This document shows, piece by piece, positions 24,811 through 38,080 of a stretch of DNA of 64,000 nt. The translations under genes were made by a program, and so were the position numbers. Each line of letters begins with the position of its first letter. Position 1 is the stretch's first letter. The notes below the pieces were generated by a model. The model saw nothing but the letters and a program-made list of their open reading frames with translations. It ran no database searches and had not been told where the DNA came from. Source of the DNA: Takakia lepidozioides (taxonomy: Eukaryota; Streptophyta; Takakiopsida; Takakiales; Takakiaceae); contig CM060734.1 in assembly GCA_030704615.1 (NCBI GenBank), forward strand, positions 14,136,001 to 14,200,000, read 5' to 3'.

Positions 24811-25141
24811 GAGGTTTACTATTTCATGAGCTTGAAACCATGAGCCATGAGCCGCATGAGCGGTGAGCCAAAGTGTAAGACACCCGGTTTTCATGAGCGG
24901 ACTTCTCCAAATTTGGAAATGCGGCAGACTAAAAAACTATTAAAATAATAGTTTTTTTTTTTCTTACATTGAATATTTTGGAATTTCCAGATCCTGTAAT
25001 GCGGCGAAGTATGTCGTGAGTAACAATTGCGCTCATGGTTTCGTAAATGTGCGTGGACGCGTTGCCGAAGCAAGCGTAACTTATGGTGTCACTTGACCCA
25101 GAAGGGCTACTGCCTTCCGGTAGGAAGATGGACACCTTTGT

Positions 25142-25212
25142 AACAACCAACAGGGTGGTTTGAACCCACAACCACTTGTAAGAGGGTATATGCCCTTACC
25201 GCTGGGCTACAT
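25142..25212 (-). repeat. tRNA-like sequence, possible SINE head
   Basis: On the minus strand GTAGCCCAGCGGTAAGGGC resembles an A box and D-arm and GTGGGTTCAAACCACC resembles a B box and T-arm. Flanking CCAACA and TGTTGG can pair like an acceptor stem. I could not fold a convincing anticodon arm, so a functional tRNA is unlikely; a tRNA-derived SINE is the better guess. Confidence 0.4.
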
Positions 25213-25302
25213 GTTGGTTGTTTGCAACAACACAGTCTGCAGTGCTTGAAAAAATCTTGCTTCTTCCTGCATTCTACGGGGAAGGTTTGCGATTACACTG
25301 GG

Positions 25303-25580
25303 AAATGCGGTGCCGAATTCTGATTCGCACGTGCTAGAAGTTTGAGGAGTGCACTGTTTTTGACGGTCGGCACCCAGAAGACTCGCAAATGCGGTGCCGC
25401 ATTTCCGAGCCGTGGGTCAACCAAGGTATGCAAAGTTAGGAGTGAGAAGATAATGAATAACCCCCAGAAAAGACCCCTGGAATTGGCAGGAAATGACATA
25501 TCATACTATGACCAAAATAGGTACTGGTAGTTGACAGAAGGTGGCCATAGTACTTGGAAATGCGGCGCCGCATTTCATTG
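25303..25580. repeat. Palindromes near the E1 left end, subfamily I
   Basis: Copies of the ATGCGG-type palindrome occur near 25,303, 25,389 and 25,555, with half-sites near 24,917 and 24,999. Like the set at 43,070-43,435 in E3, they lie between the left terminal repeat and the 3' end of the transposase gene. Confidence 0.7.
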
Positions 25581-25882
25581 TCGGGGGTCGAATGAGGTAT
25601 GCAAAGTTTGGGGTGAGGAGAAAAATAACAACCCCAAAAATAAAAATAAATTCAGGCACGTGGAAATAGAAGGCAATGACATGTTAGTATCTTAGTATGA
25701 CCAAAATAGGTACTGGTAGGCAAGACATAATTTGAACAATTCTGTTGCCTTGAGTCAGAGGTACTTGCAGCAGTCAGTTCAACTATAACTGAAACTTTGG
25801 AAAGGATAAGCGTAACATTGTCTTGTGCCCCGGAAACCAAGCTCACTGGTGCCCTGGATCCATATTGAGAAGCCTGTGCACC

Positions 25883-26234
25883 TCATTGGGGGCCGGGGCT
25901 CAACGTTGGTGCATGTATGAAGTAATGAGTTGTGGAATTACACCTGAGTCTCTTTAGGTACACGTAGTACAAATGTTTGCAAGTGCAATATAATCCCGTC
26001 TTCACCGCCATGGTCTGGAAGTCGGGGCAATTGCACGTGGGAAATTCTGAAATTGTGATGGTGTACACCTCGTTGCGGGCTGCTGAGCCTGCCGTGACCA
26101 TCTGATACACACGCCCAAAGCCTAATGAGAGCACTTCTCGTGAGCTCTGGATTGTACAGTTCATCCCAAGTGCATTCCTCATCTTTGTTTCGTTCACTTT
26201 TGAGGCAAGTCTCCGTCTCTTTGCTTTCCCCCAA
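25883..26234 (-). pseudogene. E1 MULE transposase, C-terminal SWIM fragment
   Basis: The minus-strand translation runs NETKMRNALGMNCTIQSS, GFGRVYQMVTAGSAA and the SWIM zinc finger ITISEFPTCNCPDF then TCKHLYYVYLKRL (pattern CxC...CxH). It aligns with the C-terminus of the E3 transposase. The gene is cut upstream by E2 at 26,244 and the terminal residues differ from E3. Confidence 0.75.
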
Positions 26235-26243
26235 CGGTCGGTA

Positions 26244-26265
26244 GGGGGGCTGCTATTTCATGAGC
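26244..26265 (+). repeat. E2 left terminal repeat
   Basis: The sequence ends GGGGCTGCTATTTCATGAGC and is followed by several GAGCCATGAGCGGCATGA units. The same head is present at 62,869 (E5), and related heads at 24,811 (E1), 42,829 and 56,315 (E3). Confidence 0.8.
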
Positions 26266-26708
26266 CATGAGCCATGAGCGGCATGAACCATGAGCAGAGT
26301 CGTAAGTGTCGAAAAAAACATGAGCAGGATTTTTTTGCGAAATTATTGTCCACGGGAATAGGGTTGAGGGTGTCACGGTCATAGGGGGACAAGGACCTCC
26401 CGATGAAGGAGGTTGGGCAATGTTTTTTAGAATTACATATTGAAAGGCAATGTTTTGCGAATGGTAGGGTGGTACTGCTCTGTACAATGGGCCCCCATTA
26501 CAGCCTACCAACCACTTCCAAAATCCATCCCCACTCCCAATCCAAAACAAAATGACGAATGATGCATTGTGAGAACGATGGATACAGAATAGAACAAAAA
26601 GGAGGGCACAGTGGGGTTTTTTATTGATCCACAAGAATTGCATTTGAAGCACGTCTACTGTGCTGATGGTGCAAACAAATCTATAGCCCTGTGCCTTCTG
26701 AATACAAG

Positions 26709-27026
26709 TCACGTTGTCATCGAGACTTCGACTGCTCTGAAAACTAGCTCATGAGTCATCGGGCTCCTCCAGATAAACTGGATTGCAGCCGTTGTACCGC
26801 CCCTGTTGATGTTCACCACAATGTCGTGCCCTTCAATCATACCACCATCGAATATGGAAAGCTTCACTTTTTCATCCTCCACACCAATGCGAATGTCGCC
26901 ATACAATGGAGAAGAGGAGCGCACTCTTTCAGGAGTATACGTCTCTCCGATGGAGTCCACCCACGTCCACTGGCTGCAGTTCCACCGCAATAGCATAGCA
27001 GTGCGCATTCTTCTGCATGGGTGCAC
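26709..27026 (-). CDS. Conserved small protein of the E2/E5 left end
   Basis: A minus-strand open frame ending at 26,709 contains WVDSIGETYTPERVRSSSP, LYGDIRIGVEDEKVKLSIF, DGGMIEGHDIVVNINRGGTT and WRSPMTHELVFRAVEV. The E5 copy at 63,333-63,600 is closely similar with conservative changes and the same stop, which suggests coding constraint. An AATAAA sequence on the minus strand lies about 90 bases downstream (near 26,620). I do not recognise a family. It could be a separate small gene or the last exon of a larger one, downstream of the MULE gene. Confidence 0.55.
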   Translation of the reverse strand: MHPCRRMRTAMLLRWNCSQWTWVDSIGETYTPERVRSSSPLYGDIRIGVEDEKVKLSIFDGGMIEGHDIVVNINRGGTTAAIQFIWRSPMTHELVFRAVEVSMTT

Positions 27027-30000
27027 GCCGTAGCTGGAAAAATCAGAATCAAGGATGTGCAGGAGCCACGGACTCCTCAGACACTTTTACAATTACGAGG
27101 ACGAGAAAATATCCTCACAAAGTGTGCGCCATAGAGGCTGCCACGGGAAGACCTTCCTCCCTCCTCAAATAACAATGAGAGTTAGGATCATCTTCAAAAG
27201 ATGATTGTAGTGCATAGCGACAGCAAGACATGTAGACTTCGAACGGTGCAATGACAAATGTGCTTTTAAAAGTTGCCACTCAGAGCTCACTCCGTATAGT
27301 TGGAGGCCATATCATTGCACCGCTGACGAATTGATGTGAATTACACATTTCAAATCATGGTCGTCCACATACCACATTGCATAGTTGATGCTACCCATGT
27401 GTTGTATCCCGCTGCAATAGAGTATCGACCTCGTTGAAACTCATAGTGGCCTGGTGAATGAAGTTGTCTCGTTTGGGATCGCAAACCATCCTCTTCAAAA
27501 ATATGAAATACAAATGTTTGCAGGGTATGAATTTACCTCTCTTGCCCAAACTGGTTGATAGCATATTCACAAAATCAGGACATGTGCAATTGGGGAAATT
27601 GGAAACCGTGATGTCGTAGGTCCTGTCATGAACAACAGATGTGGAAGTGATGATTGTGAATACCCGACCATATCCTGGATCGGGTACTTCCGTGGTGCTT
27701 CCAACACGAGCTTGGAGCATTCTTGCGGACTCCACTTTGCCAAAGTGTTCAACAGTTGGAGGGAAACGCGGAACGAGCTTTCCATCTCGTTTGGTTGGCC
27801 ACAAGTCAGGATTTGCCGGGGGGACCCAGGAGGACGCAGAAGTAGAAGCACATGCATGGAGTTCGGGTTGTCTTGCAAGGGAAAAGCCTGCCTCCTCCAG
27901 CATTTCAATCTCCTGAAATCTGAGATGTGTTCCCACCTTCACAGGCCAAACGGTTGGAGGAGATGGCTTCATCACTATGGAAGGACGCACAGTTCCATGC
28001 ACACATCTGGCACAATCATCTGCGCAGAACCAGAACTTGTGGTTCTTGGCTCCTGGTTGACCGTATGGACGCATCAAACCCGTGAAAGTTGGAGCAGGAG
28101 TTCGGGCACCACCTCTGGATATAGATGAAGTGCACTTCTCGAAATTAGTCCCTGATCGATGTACATTTCACACGAGACCCTACACTTGTGCGTTCTATGT
28201 GCCAAACGTGGTCGGGGCATGCGGACTCAAGCACATCAAGGGGGTTGTTTCTCTCCTGCACCATTTCAGTGGCACTGTTTGATGCTGGAGCTTGCCGTCG
28301 TGTTGGAGGTTCCTCCACAATGGAGGTTCCGGACATGGAGCTGTCATGCAGGGGAACATGAGGCTTCGAGAAGTTATCATGGTCTGCCCTGTGCGAATCG
28401 AAATCCGAACCAGGTGGAGTGTTCAATTTCCTCTTACAGGAGCCGAATCTCTCCTCCCCTTCAAGATGTGGAACTCTAGAAACAAGTGGCGTTCCCTGGG
28501 CATACATGCTCACCACCCGTGCTATCTTGATTGGATCCCCAGATCTGTTTGCAGCACGCAACATCAACTCCCATTTGTTCGGACCCTTGCCACCAAACCC
28601 CACCTCGCAAGAAATCACGGTATCGGGTTTGTTGTTGCAAGGCACGTATCAAATCATCTGTTGTTGCCACATACAAATCCCGACCTCGTTTCCCAGACTG
28701 CTGCAACCATGCGTTGTGCACAGTTTCTGTCAAATTGCAAGATGGCATGTCCGCCATTTCCTCAATGGACATGTTCTGCAAAGTGGAGAACCACACTTCA
28801 AAACAGTGAACAGAAAACAACATAAAGAAAGCGAGGACACAATAAAATGGAAAGTAAATGTATGAATAAAGCAAGAAATATAAGCCTTGTACCACTGGCA
28901 TGGCTGCTCCCCACTGTCTATACCGGAAGTGCCAAAACGCTAGCCAATCTTCCAATGCTCTCATACTCTCAAGTGATGCAGCTCCAGAAGAGAACCACCA
29001 AGCACGAATTGTCTGGAACAAAGTGTCCGCCTCCTTCATTGTTCTAGCATCTTTGTACTCTTTGCACAATTTACGGTGTTGAGTCTGCATCTCTGGTTTG
29101 ATGTCCGACTTTGTATGTTTTTCCAGAGATTGTGTCCAATGGAATAGACATGTACGCTCTCTTCCTTGCATTGGCACTTTTGGGTCGCCCGATCCGAAGA
29201 CAATACGAACAGCATTGAAATTTGCTTGAGCACCATCCGCCATGAAACCTGCAAAATTTGGAGATGGCAGCCCATGGCAGCCCATACACGTATCAGGGAA
29301 TTCCACATGAGCTTCTGGGATTCCGTATCCTCGGATTGCATGTCACAAACTGCAATTGTCATAACTCGTTGGTACACTGGATCGTAGACATGACAAGCCA
29401 TTGTCGTCCAATCCTTCACTCGTTTCACATGATCAAACATAAGAAAACAGTTCTGCAAGTCCCCAGTCTTCTGCATCCGCTTCACTAGGCTAACCCCACT
29501 GCCCTCCCGAATAGTCGACATTTTGAAAAGAAAAACTTTGATGGCACCTTGACCTGGGAATACATTGTCCTGGATGTAATCGTACTTGCTCACTCGTTTC
29601 AACTACAAAATGTTGTCTATGTAGCCTCTGATACCAGAGCCCATTCTTAATGCATTGATCTGATGTCGAATGTTAGGTGAACTCAAAGTGGAGAAATGAT
29701 CCATGACCAGGTCCAATGCTGCACCGTCAAGTTTAGTCCCCACAGAATCCCCTTCACTCAAAATATGGCTTTCCAAGAAGGACTTGCTTGCGCCAAGAGC
29801 AATTGCAGATGTTGTTGCGGATGGGTTTCTCCCGAACTCCTGTTTAATCAACCTCAATACTGTCTCAACACTGTCCCTGTAATCCCCCTTCGAGACAGGA
29901 TGGTTATGGAATCCGAAATGCACATAAGCTCTTGTCATTGTTTCCAAACGGTGGACAACATAGTACATTCTTGCTCCGCAGAGCGCCAAGCAAGATGGCA

Positions 30001-30459
30001 CAAGTTTGCAGAATTTGCAGACGAAAGTCTTTGCCGGTGGTGGGGCAGTCCCAGGCTGAAATGGATTTTCCGCCAGACCCTCCCATTCGCTTTGATTATG
30101 AACCCCAGACTGAAGAAAGTGTCTGCAATTCAAATTATCACACCTAAGGTGTCCATTGCAAACTGTTCTCCTGAAAACAAGCTTGTCATCATTCTGAATA
30201 TTGGATATTTTTGTTCTGCACCACGGGTGCCCGTCGTGTTTCTTGTCCATTCCATGCATCATGATTGTTACACCTCCAACTCGCAGAGGAGGAGGCAGCT
30301 TGAATAGGATATCGCCATCAAAAGTCTCTCGCAAGAACTTCACAGGCACCTGCTTGAAAGATTCCCAATCAATTCCTCGCAACTCACTTTTGAATCCAGC
30401 CATTCCTCCCATCGCCCGTAATTTTGGAATGACACTACAAATCTCTTCTTCATCAACTT

Positions 30460-30814
30460 TGTCAAGTTAAATAAGCACAGTGTGAAACTAGCTAGAATAA
30501 AGCTAGTTATTTGTATTTAACACTTGGATTTAGGTCAAGTGTTAAATCAGGTGTCAAGTTTAGTTTGACACCTGACCCGTCTTATCTTCACGAGAGCGGC
30601 AGTCGCGCGGCTCATCTCTCTTGAGTTGAGCCTGCGCGACCGAGCTCCTTCATGCGTTTAGATTTGAGTGTGCTTATGATGGGAGTGTAGGTTGTTGTGG
30701 GGTGGAGTCCCCATAGCTTGGGGTGCCCCTGGCTCGACTTCTGTTTTAAAGAGTGATAGCGATGGATTCATGTTGTTTCTGGTGTGAGCAGTGTGTTATC
30801 TAGTTTTCTTATCA
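30460..30814 (+). repeat. Left LTR, lacking its first 86 bases
   Basis: These 355 bases match 41,676-42,030 with three substitutions and end in CTTATCA. They contain several stem-loops: AACTAGCT/AGCTAGTT, ATTTAACACTTG/CAAGTGTTAAAT and CAGGTGTCAA/TTGACACCTG. The sequence begins exactly at the E2 target site. Confidence 0.85.
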
Positions 30815-30830
30815 CTCGAGAGAGATGAGC
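30815..30830 (+). promoter_or_regulatory. Putative self-priming primer-binding site
   Basis: The 16 bases CTCGAGAGAGATGAGC follow the LTR end directly and are the exact reverse complement of 41,826-41,841 inside the right LTR; the left LTR copy has one mismatch. No match to a common tRNA 3' end (TGG...) is seen here. In Tf1/sushi-type elements the primer is the 5' end of the element RNA folded on such a site. Confidence 0.5.
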
Positions 30831-30896
30831 TCTCTATCTAGTTTTCTAGTGCTAAGCTAGATATGATGTTTTTGTTTTTTTTAAGCACTATTATAA

Positions 30897-32731
<1,835 letters not shown>

Positions 32732-33481
32732 ATGGCTGGGGGAAATGAGGACGTGATTGAAGGGCAGGTCTCTTCTCTTAGCCTGTGCACCAAAGGGGAC
32801 AAGATTTATGTTTCCCAAGGAACTCAGACTGATTTGAGTGGAGAACAGTTGGACGAGTTGATTGCATACTGGGAGTCAGGCATTAGTAGTGGACAACAAA
32901 CTGCTGTAGTTGGCGTTGAGGGCCTCAATATCGCCTTGGACAGTCAGAACTCTGTTGGAGCCAGCAGTTCTGCAGCTGTAGGTGAAATACCAAAGTGGGT
33001 GAAAGCTAGGCTTGGAACACAGCCAAAGACAGCCCCGGGGACCAAGGTGTTCAGCCACAAGGCCGTGGTGTATTGGAGTAGAGGAGCAGGAGCTACACAA
33101 GTTTGTGCAATCAGACAGCGTTGCAGCCGGACATGCTCTGCACAAGGCAACCACGAGCGGGGGTTCATTTGCAAGGACAAGTTTGCTCTGCTTGAGGGCG
33201 ATGCAGTCATCCGCAATGAGGACACCCGCAACCGTCTCAAAGCTTTCGAGTTGAGAGACTATCAGACCCTACCTTTGTTTTCTTTAGTGTTCAGTGAGCG
33301 GAAGATAGGGGAGTATCGCTTTGTCTCTACTTGGCAGAAAGAGGAGGAGGGTTGGTTAGAGCGAGCTACTGTAGCTTGGGACAAGGTTAGTGGCAGGTTT
33401 CTGGACATAGATATACCTCCTACACCTTACCATCATGCAAAGAGAGGCACTTTGAGAGAAGTCTGGCAGTTGATAGCATAG
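32732..33481 (+). CDS. Unknown 249-residue protein upstream of Gag
   Basis: The frame opens with MAGGNEDVIEGQVSSLSL and contains a short Cys/Arg-rich block (CAIRQRCSRTC), FICKDKFALLEGDAVIRNED and EYRFVSTWQKEEEGWLERAT. It is intact, unlike the genes behind it, and ends 520 bases before Gag. I recognise no domain. It may be an extra retrotransposon ORF or another captured host sequence. Confidence 0.45.
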   Translation: MAGGNEDVIEGQVSSLSLCTKGDKIYVSQGTQTDLSGEQLDELIAYWESGISSGQQTAVVGVEGLNIALDSQNSVGASSSAAVGEIPKWVKARLGTQPKTAPGTKVFSHKAVVYWSRGAGATQVCAIRQRCSRTCSAQGNHERGFICKDKFALLEGDAVIRNEDTRNRLKAFELRDYQTLPLFSLVFSERKIGEYRFVSTWQKEEEGWLERATVAWDKVSGRFLDIDIPPTPYHHAKRGTLREVWQLIA

Positions 33482-34000
33482 ATCAGGATTAGATCTTGCT
33501 TGGGCGGGCTTCTATTCTTCCCCTCCATTTCTGTACTATTTTCATTACCTTGTACTTGTAGTTGCCAAAGCCTCTCTTGGTGGAGGCCAGTCAGTCCGGG
33601 GTTTTGGGCTGGGATATTCTGCAAGATCAGCATTGCAGCTGGATTTTGGTGTGGGGGTGTTGATGTTTTGATTTCTTGTGTTTGGATCCCCCCCAACACC
33701 TGCATGCTTGACTGTGCGCCATGTTGGTTTTGTGTGGGCGCTTGCTTTCATAGGGATTAGGCCGGATTTGATCACCGGTCAATCCTAGAGTATGCTGTCG
33801 GTGGTGAGGCTGGAGTGATGACCAGCAAGACCACCAGTGTTTCTTCTATGGTGAGGCTAGGTTGATGACCAGCTAACCATAGGAGTTCTTGCGGTGGATG
33901 CAGGTGCAGGTGCCCTGAGCCATTGGGATATGACCCTTAAACTGCAACAGGTGCCCACCCGTGTCACTATTAGATTAGAACTAGAGCCTTATAGTGTCAC

Positions 34001-35320
34001 GTGGAGGAGGTGCACATTGTGAGTGTCATTACGGAGTTACCCAAGGGTTTTGAGGGGAGTACGGCTACAGGTAGTAACAGTGAGAGTGGGTTCACAAGAC
34101 GAGGTATTCGGTTCAGACCACCTTCACCGCCACCCTCAATTACTGTAGAGTCAGACACAGACTCGGAGGCTTTATCAACAGGTGTGCACTTTCATTCGCC
34201 ATTGTTGTGGGACGACATGGAGGAGATGTATGGAGCTACCAAGGGGCCTCGTAGGTACTCTGGAGCTGTGGGCACAATTGAGTTGGATGACTTTATCCAG
34301 GAGTTCGACAGCTGGTGTGATTTGCAGCAGATGCGCAATCCACAGCTATTCACCCCATTCATGGCGTGGAAGGGACTGTTCCAGCATTTGGAAGGCCCGC
34401 CTATGGACGATTACCACGAGTTCAGGCGAGGACATGAAGCAGAGATTGAGGAGTGGAGGATGTATTGGTCACCTGACTACGTCTCCATTACTCGAGGCAC
34501 GACGCGACCAGTAGCTGCATCAGTACCAATAGCTCCCACTGCCAGCACTAGTAGTGGAGCAAGTAGTGCTGGTACTTCTGCAGGTGGTACCAGTTCAAAA
34601 GGTGCTACTACTCCTCCTGCCACGACTACAACACATGTGCCTATATTCAACCCGGTGGTGGAGTTCTTCCAGGAGTTGCGGAGGAACTACCAAGGTGTAC
34701 GGACAGAGAAGCTGCGAAGTTTGCAAGACTTCCAGCGCAAACCCAGTGAGAGCCTGCGAGAGGCGTACACTCGTATGAGGCGCTTGATAAGTGTGACCCA
34801 AGGGGTTACTGAAGCTCAGGCAATCCAGTTTTGGTATGGAATTCTGGACAAGGAGCTCAAGAGAAGGGTGCGAGATGCAACCCTGTTACAAGCAGCCCAA
34901 CCCACATTAGCAGATGTGTTTCTGCTGGCTGAGCGGATTGAGCTCAACATGGTGGAGGAGCGAGTTGTTACAATTGGATTTGGCAAGGACATGCCTGTAC
35001 GGGGCACAGCTGTCAGCCCACAGGCACAAAGGACTGCCCAACAGCGTGGTCAGGGGGGCAAGGTTGCCCAGCCCAAGTTCCATGGAGCTTACAGGGGACC
35101 TCAGGTGCAGAGGCCCGTGGCATCTTTTGCAGGCCAACAGCAACCAGGGGTGATATGTTGGACATGTGGAGGACCCCATGTCAAAAGAGATTGCCCAGAG
35201 AGTGGCAGAAGGCCGGCACAAGCACAGCCTGCACAATTGCAGTGTGGGCATTGTGGCAAGTATGGGCATGGAGATGCCCAGTGTTATGACTTGCATCCTG
35301 AGTTGCGCCCAAGGCCAGTT
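34001..35320 (+). CDS. Gypsy Gag with two CCHC zinc knuckles
   Basis: The frame has an acidic, proline-rich start, a retrotransposon-gag core (VVEFFQELRRNYQGVRTEKL, REAYTRMRRLISV, AIQFWYGILDKELKRRVRD) and two nucleic-acid binding knuckles: CWTCGGPHVKRDC near 35,156 and CGHCGKYGHGDAQC near 35,245. The first ATG giving a plausible start is near 34,218, but coding-like sequence extends upstream to 34,001. Just after the second knuckle the coding potential moves by +1 into an RG-rich stretch that leads to the protease. Ty3 itself uses a +1 shift between Gag and Pol, so this one could be programmed, but I see no proof. Confidence 0.8.
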
Positions 35321-36665
35321 CCAAGGGAACAATGGTGGCCGGGGGCAAGGTGGACCAGCCCAAAGAGGACGAGGTGGTCGGGCACGAGGTGCAGGCCAAG
35401 GGCAAGCTCCACATGGCCAAGGACGCGGAGGTCAGGGTGTTGACCAAGGCATGGCCAATCGGCTTCAGCAGCTAGAGCAGAGGCTAGCTGCCATGGCTAT
35501 AGCTCAGGCGGTACCGGCTCCCAGGCGGGATGGTCCACCTCCTGCTCCTGAGGGAGGAGATATGGGAGGCATGGGATTCATGTGCGGAGCAGCACTACCA
35601 CTAGAGCAGGTGGAGTCTGCTGCAGCCGTGACTCGAGGAGCAGCACGAGTTCCTGAGCCACGAGGTGCAGAGGTGGAGTTGGATCCACAACGTGGGGAGG
35701 CAAGCCGTCAGGCGAGGCTGCCTCAGTCATTCACCTTGGCGGAGACAGTGTCAACGCCATCCATGGCACCTAGTTCTCGCCCGACTGTTACCGAGGCGGA
35801 GGTTACTATGCCATTGGGGAGAGCTACACGTGCAGCACTGACACCTGCTACCAAGGCTAGTGCAGCCGGTGTGTTATTGGGGGCAGCCACCTCTGTGTGT
35901 CAAGCCCCACTGTTCTCGGCAACCATGATTGCGACGCCGGGGGTGAGACCAGCTGCAGTGTTCAGACTAGCAGCAACTCTCTGTGAGAGTGGGGAGGTCA
36001 CTTCATCTTCTGCGGAGTTAGTGGAAGGTATAGTGGCAGAGGGATCCTCGGATTTGAGGGTCAAGACTGCCACGGCTGCGCCATGGCAAGCTGCAGCTGC
36101 CAGGTTGACGGAGCTGCCAGCTAGGCCAGCCTTTGAGCGCGCCATGGTGACACCTGGAGTTGTCTTGTTAGACAACCAGGGAGGCATTTTCACTTTGAGT
36201 GGACCGGCAGGCAAGAAGTACCGGCCACTGCGGGTCTTGTTGGACTCAGGAGCTCAGCCACTGATGTTGGGCAGAGCTGCTATTGCAGGTTTGGGCCTCA
36301 TGGAGGCGGATATGGAGCCTTGTCCTTTCCAGATACAAACATCTCTGGGAGGATCAGAGCAGGCTCGGGGCATGACACGGCATCAGTTGGCTATTAGACT
36401 ACAGCCGGATCATCCTGTAGATGGCTCAGTGATGCGAGCCAAGGCCATTGTGACAGACGCAGTCTCTTACGATGTCCTCGTTGGTGGGGCAGTGTTATAC
36501 CCCATGGGCTTCACCCTGGATTTCTGGGAGGAGTCAGCATCCTACAGGCCTGGATGGCAGTCAGGGGATGGTTGCCGTGCACAGCTCCCTGTGACATTCA
36601 TTGGGGGTATTGCAGCTGCCCAGCGGGGCAAGATGCCAACACTAGCCGCCTTCAGCTGCAGTTAG
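35300..36665 (+). CDS. Gypsy RG-rich linker and aspartic protease
   Basis: After an RG-rich segment (GNNGGRGQGGPAQRGRGG) and a long Ala/Thr-rich linker, the retropepsin domain appears at about 36,200-36,580 with the catalytic Asp in RVLLDSGAQPLMLG, the flap-side region and YDVLVGGAVLYPMGFTLDFW near the end. It would process the polyprotein. The frame ends in a TAG at 36,663; the downstream methyltransferase is in another frame. Confidence 0.8.
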
Positions 36666-36678
36666 TTGGCCTGGAGAG

Positions 36679-38080
36679 TTGCTGGAAGGCAATGCCCATG
36701 CAGAGGATGTGCCACCTCCAGCAGAGCAGGATGACATGCATGGTACGGCGGAGTTGCCTGCCATGGTTGCTCACACTCCATTGTGGGGTACGAGCAAGGA
36801 TTTGCAGCAAGCTGCTGATGGACGGGTGCAACATGCTTGGGTAGAAGCTTTTGTACCGTCAGGAGAGGAGGAGAGTGCGGTGATTGCACCAGGACCACCT
36901 CAGTTGTCGCCATTGGACACCACACCTCTTGTGTGGCAGCGGCCGGATGAAGGCATATGCCTTCTGGACTTATTTGGCGGGATCAGCACTGGATTGGCTG
37001 CAGTGCAGCAGGCAGGTACGAGTTCGACGTTACCTGTATGTGGAGAAGGATGAGACTGCACGACGCGTCTCACTGCGCCATGTTGCTCAGATGGTGCAGC
37101 AGCAGTACCCTGAGTTGTTGCCAGGTGTCTGCAGTTCGTGGATACAGCAGGCCTTGCCAGCAGACATTGCGTTGCTGGGGGCGCAGGATTTGGAGCGGGT
37201 TGGCTCCATTGATCTGGTAGTGGCAGGTTGGCCCTGCCAAGGGCATTCATCAGCCGGGCATGGCAATGGATTGCGAGACTCGAGGACGGGTCTGTTTTGG
37301 GAGATGGTGCGGATTTTGCGCCACTTGCAGCTTCATCAAGCTGTATCTCCGGCATACATCTTGGAGAATGTGCCACTGATGGGTGATTCTCGGGCCAGGG
37401 TGATGGCCAGTGTGCATCAAGTCCGGTCGTGGCTTGGGTCAGCAGTGTTGCTGGATGCAGCTGCAGTGGGGTCACGGGCTCATCGTCCACGACTATGGTG
37501 GACTAACTTGATGCCACCCGCACTGCTCAAACGTGCATTTGATGGGGTGCAGCGGCCAGCACACCTCACCGTGGATGGCATTTTGGACACAGGAAGGTAG
37601 TCTCAACGTGTGAGACACGATGACCGTTCGTCTTTGGCAGTGGTCAACAGGGTGGGTCAACCACGAGCAGCATTACCTACACTGCTCAGCTTCCCAGGAT
37701 CCCATGCTTTTCGGGATGGTGGACCTGGCCTCCTGTGGGATGCTCAGTTGCAACAGTTAGTGGAGCCTAATGCCGACAAGCGAGAGCGGGCTATGGGGTT
37801 TTCCACTGGGACCACGGCGGTGCCTTCTCTTTCTGAGGCATCACGTCGTCAGGTGTTGGGGCAAGCAATGGATCTCAATTGCTTGACCTGGATTATCAGC
37901 TTGGCTATGGCTGAGCAACGTAGAGTGCGGAGTGCACTTCCCTTGACGGTCTCTCTGCCTACCGAGACGGTACAGGCAGCGAGTGGGGGCGAGCCGGTGA
38001 GGACCACGGGGTGTAGACATCCATGGCACACGTGGGAGGTGCTCGAGGTCAGAGGGAGTTGGCAGCCAAGGCAGCTGTGA
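36679..38080 (+). pseudogene. Retrotransposon-borne cytosine-5 DNA methyltransferase
   Basis: Motifs in order: SAM-binding motif I GICLLDLFGGISTGLAAVQQ (36,949-37,010), then after a one-base frame change YLYVEKDETARRV, motif IV with the catalytic Cys DLVVAGWPCQGHSSAG, motif VI AYILENVPLMGDSRA, motif VIII SRAHRPRLWW, a TAG at 37,598, and the C-terminal motifs IX/X PNADKRERAMGFSTGTT and RRQVLGQAMDLNCLTWI. All residues needed for catalysis (PCQ, ENV, RxR) are present, so it was probably active in the progenitor. It sits between protease and reverse transcriptase, where gypsy elements normally have nothing. The overall pattern is that of eukaryotic de novo (DNMT3-like) enzymes, but the exact clade needs a tree. 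Confidence 0.88.

Larger units (their letters stand above)
24811..26243. mobile_element. E1: left end of a transposon inserted in E0, cut by E2
   Basis: E1 starts with GAGGTTTACTATTTCATGAG at 24,811, nearly identical to the left terminus of E3, in the middle of the last E0 exon. It contains palindromes of subfamily I and the C-terminal part of a minus-strand MULE transposase. At 26,244 the transposase coding sequence is interrupted by the terminal repeat of E2. Confidence 0.7.

Noticed and set aside
29625-29645. TGGTATCAGAGGC-like initiator-Met primer-binding site on the minus strand
   Set aside because: It lies inside aligned transposase coding sequence (MGSGIRGYID) with no LTR beside it; the match is by chance.
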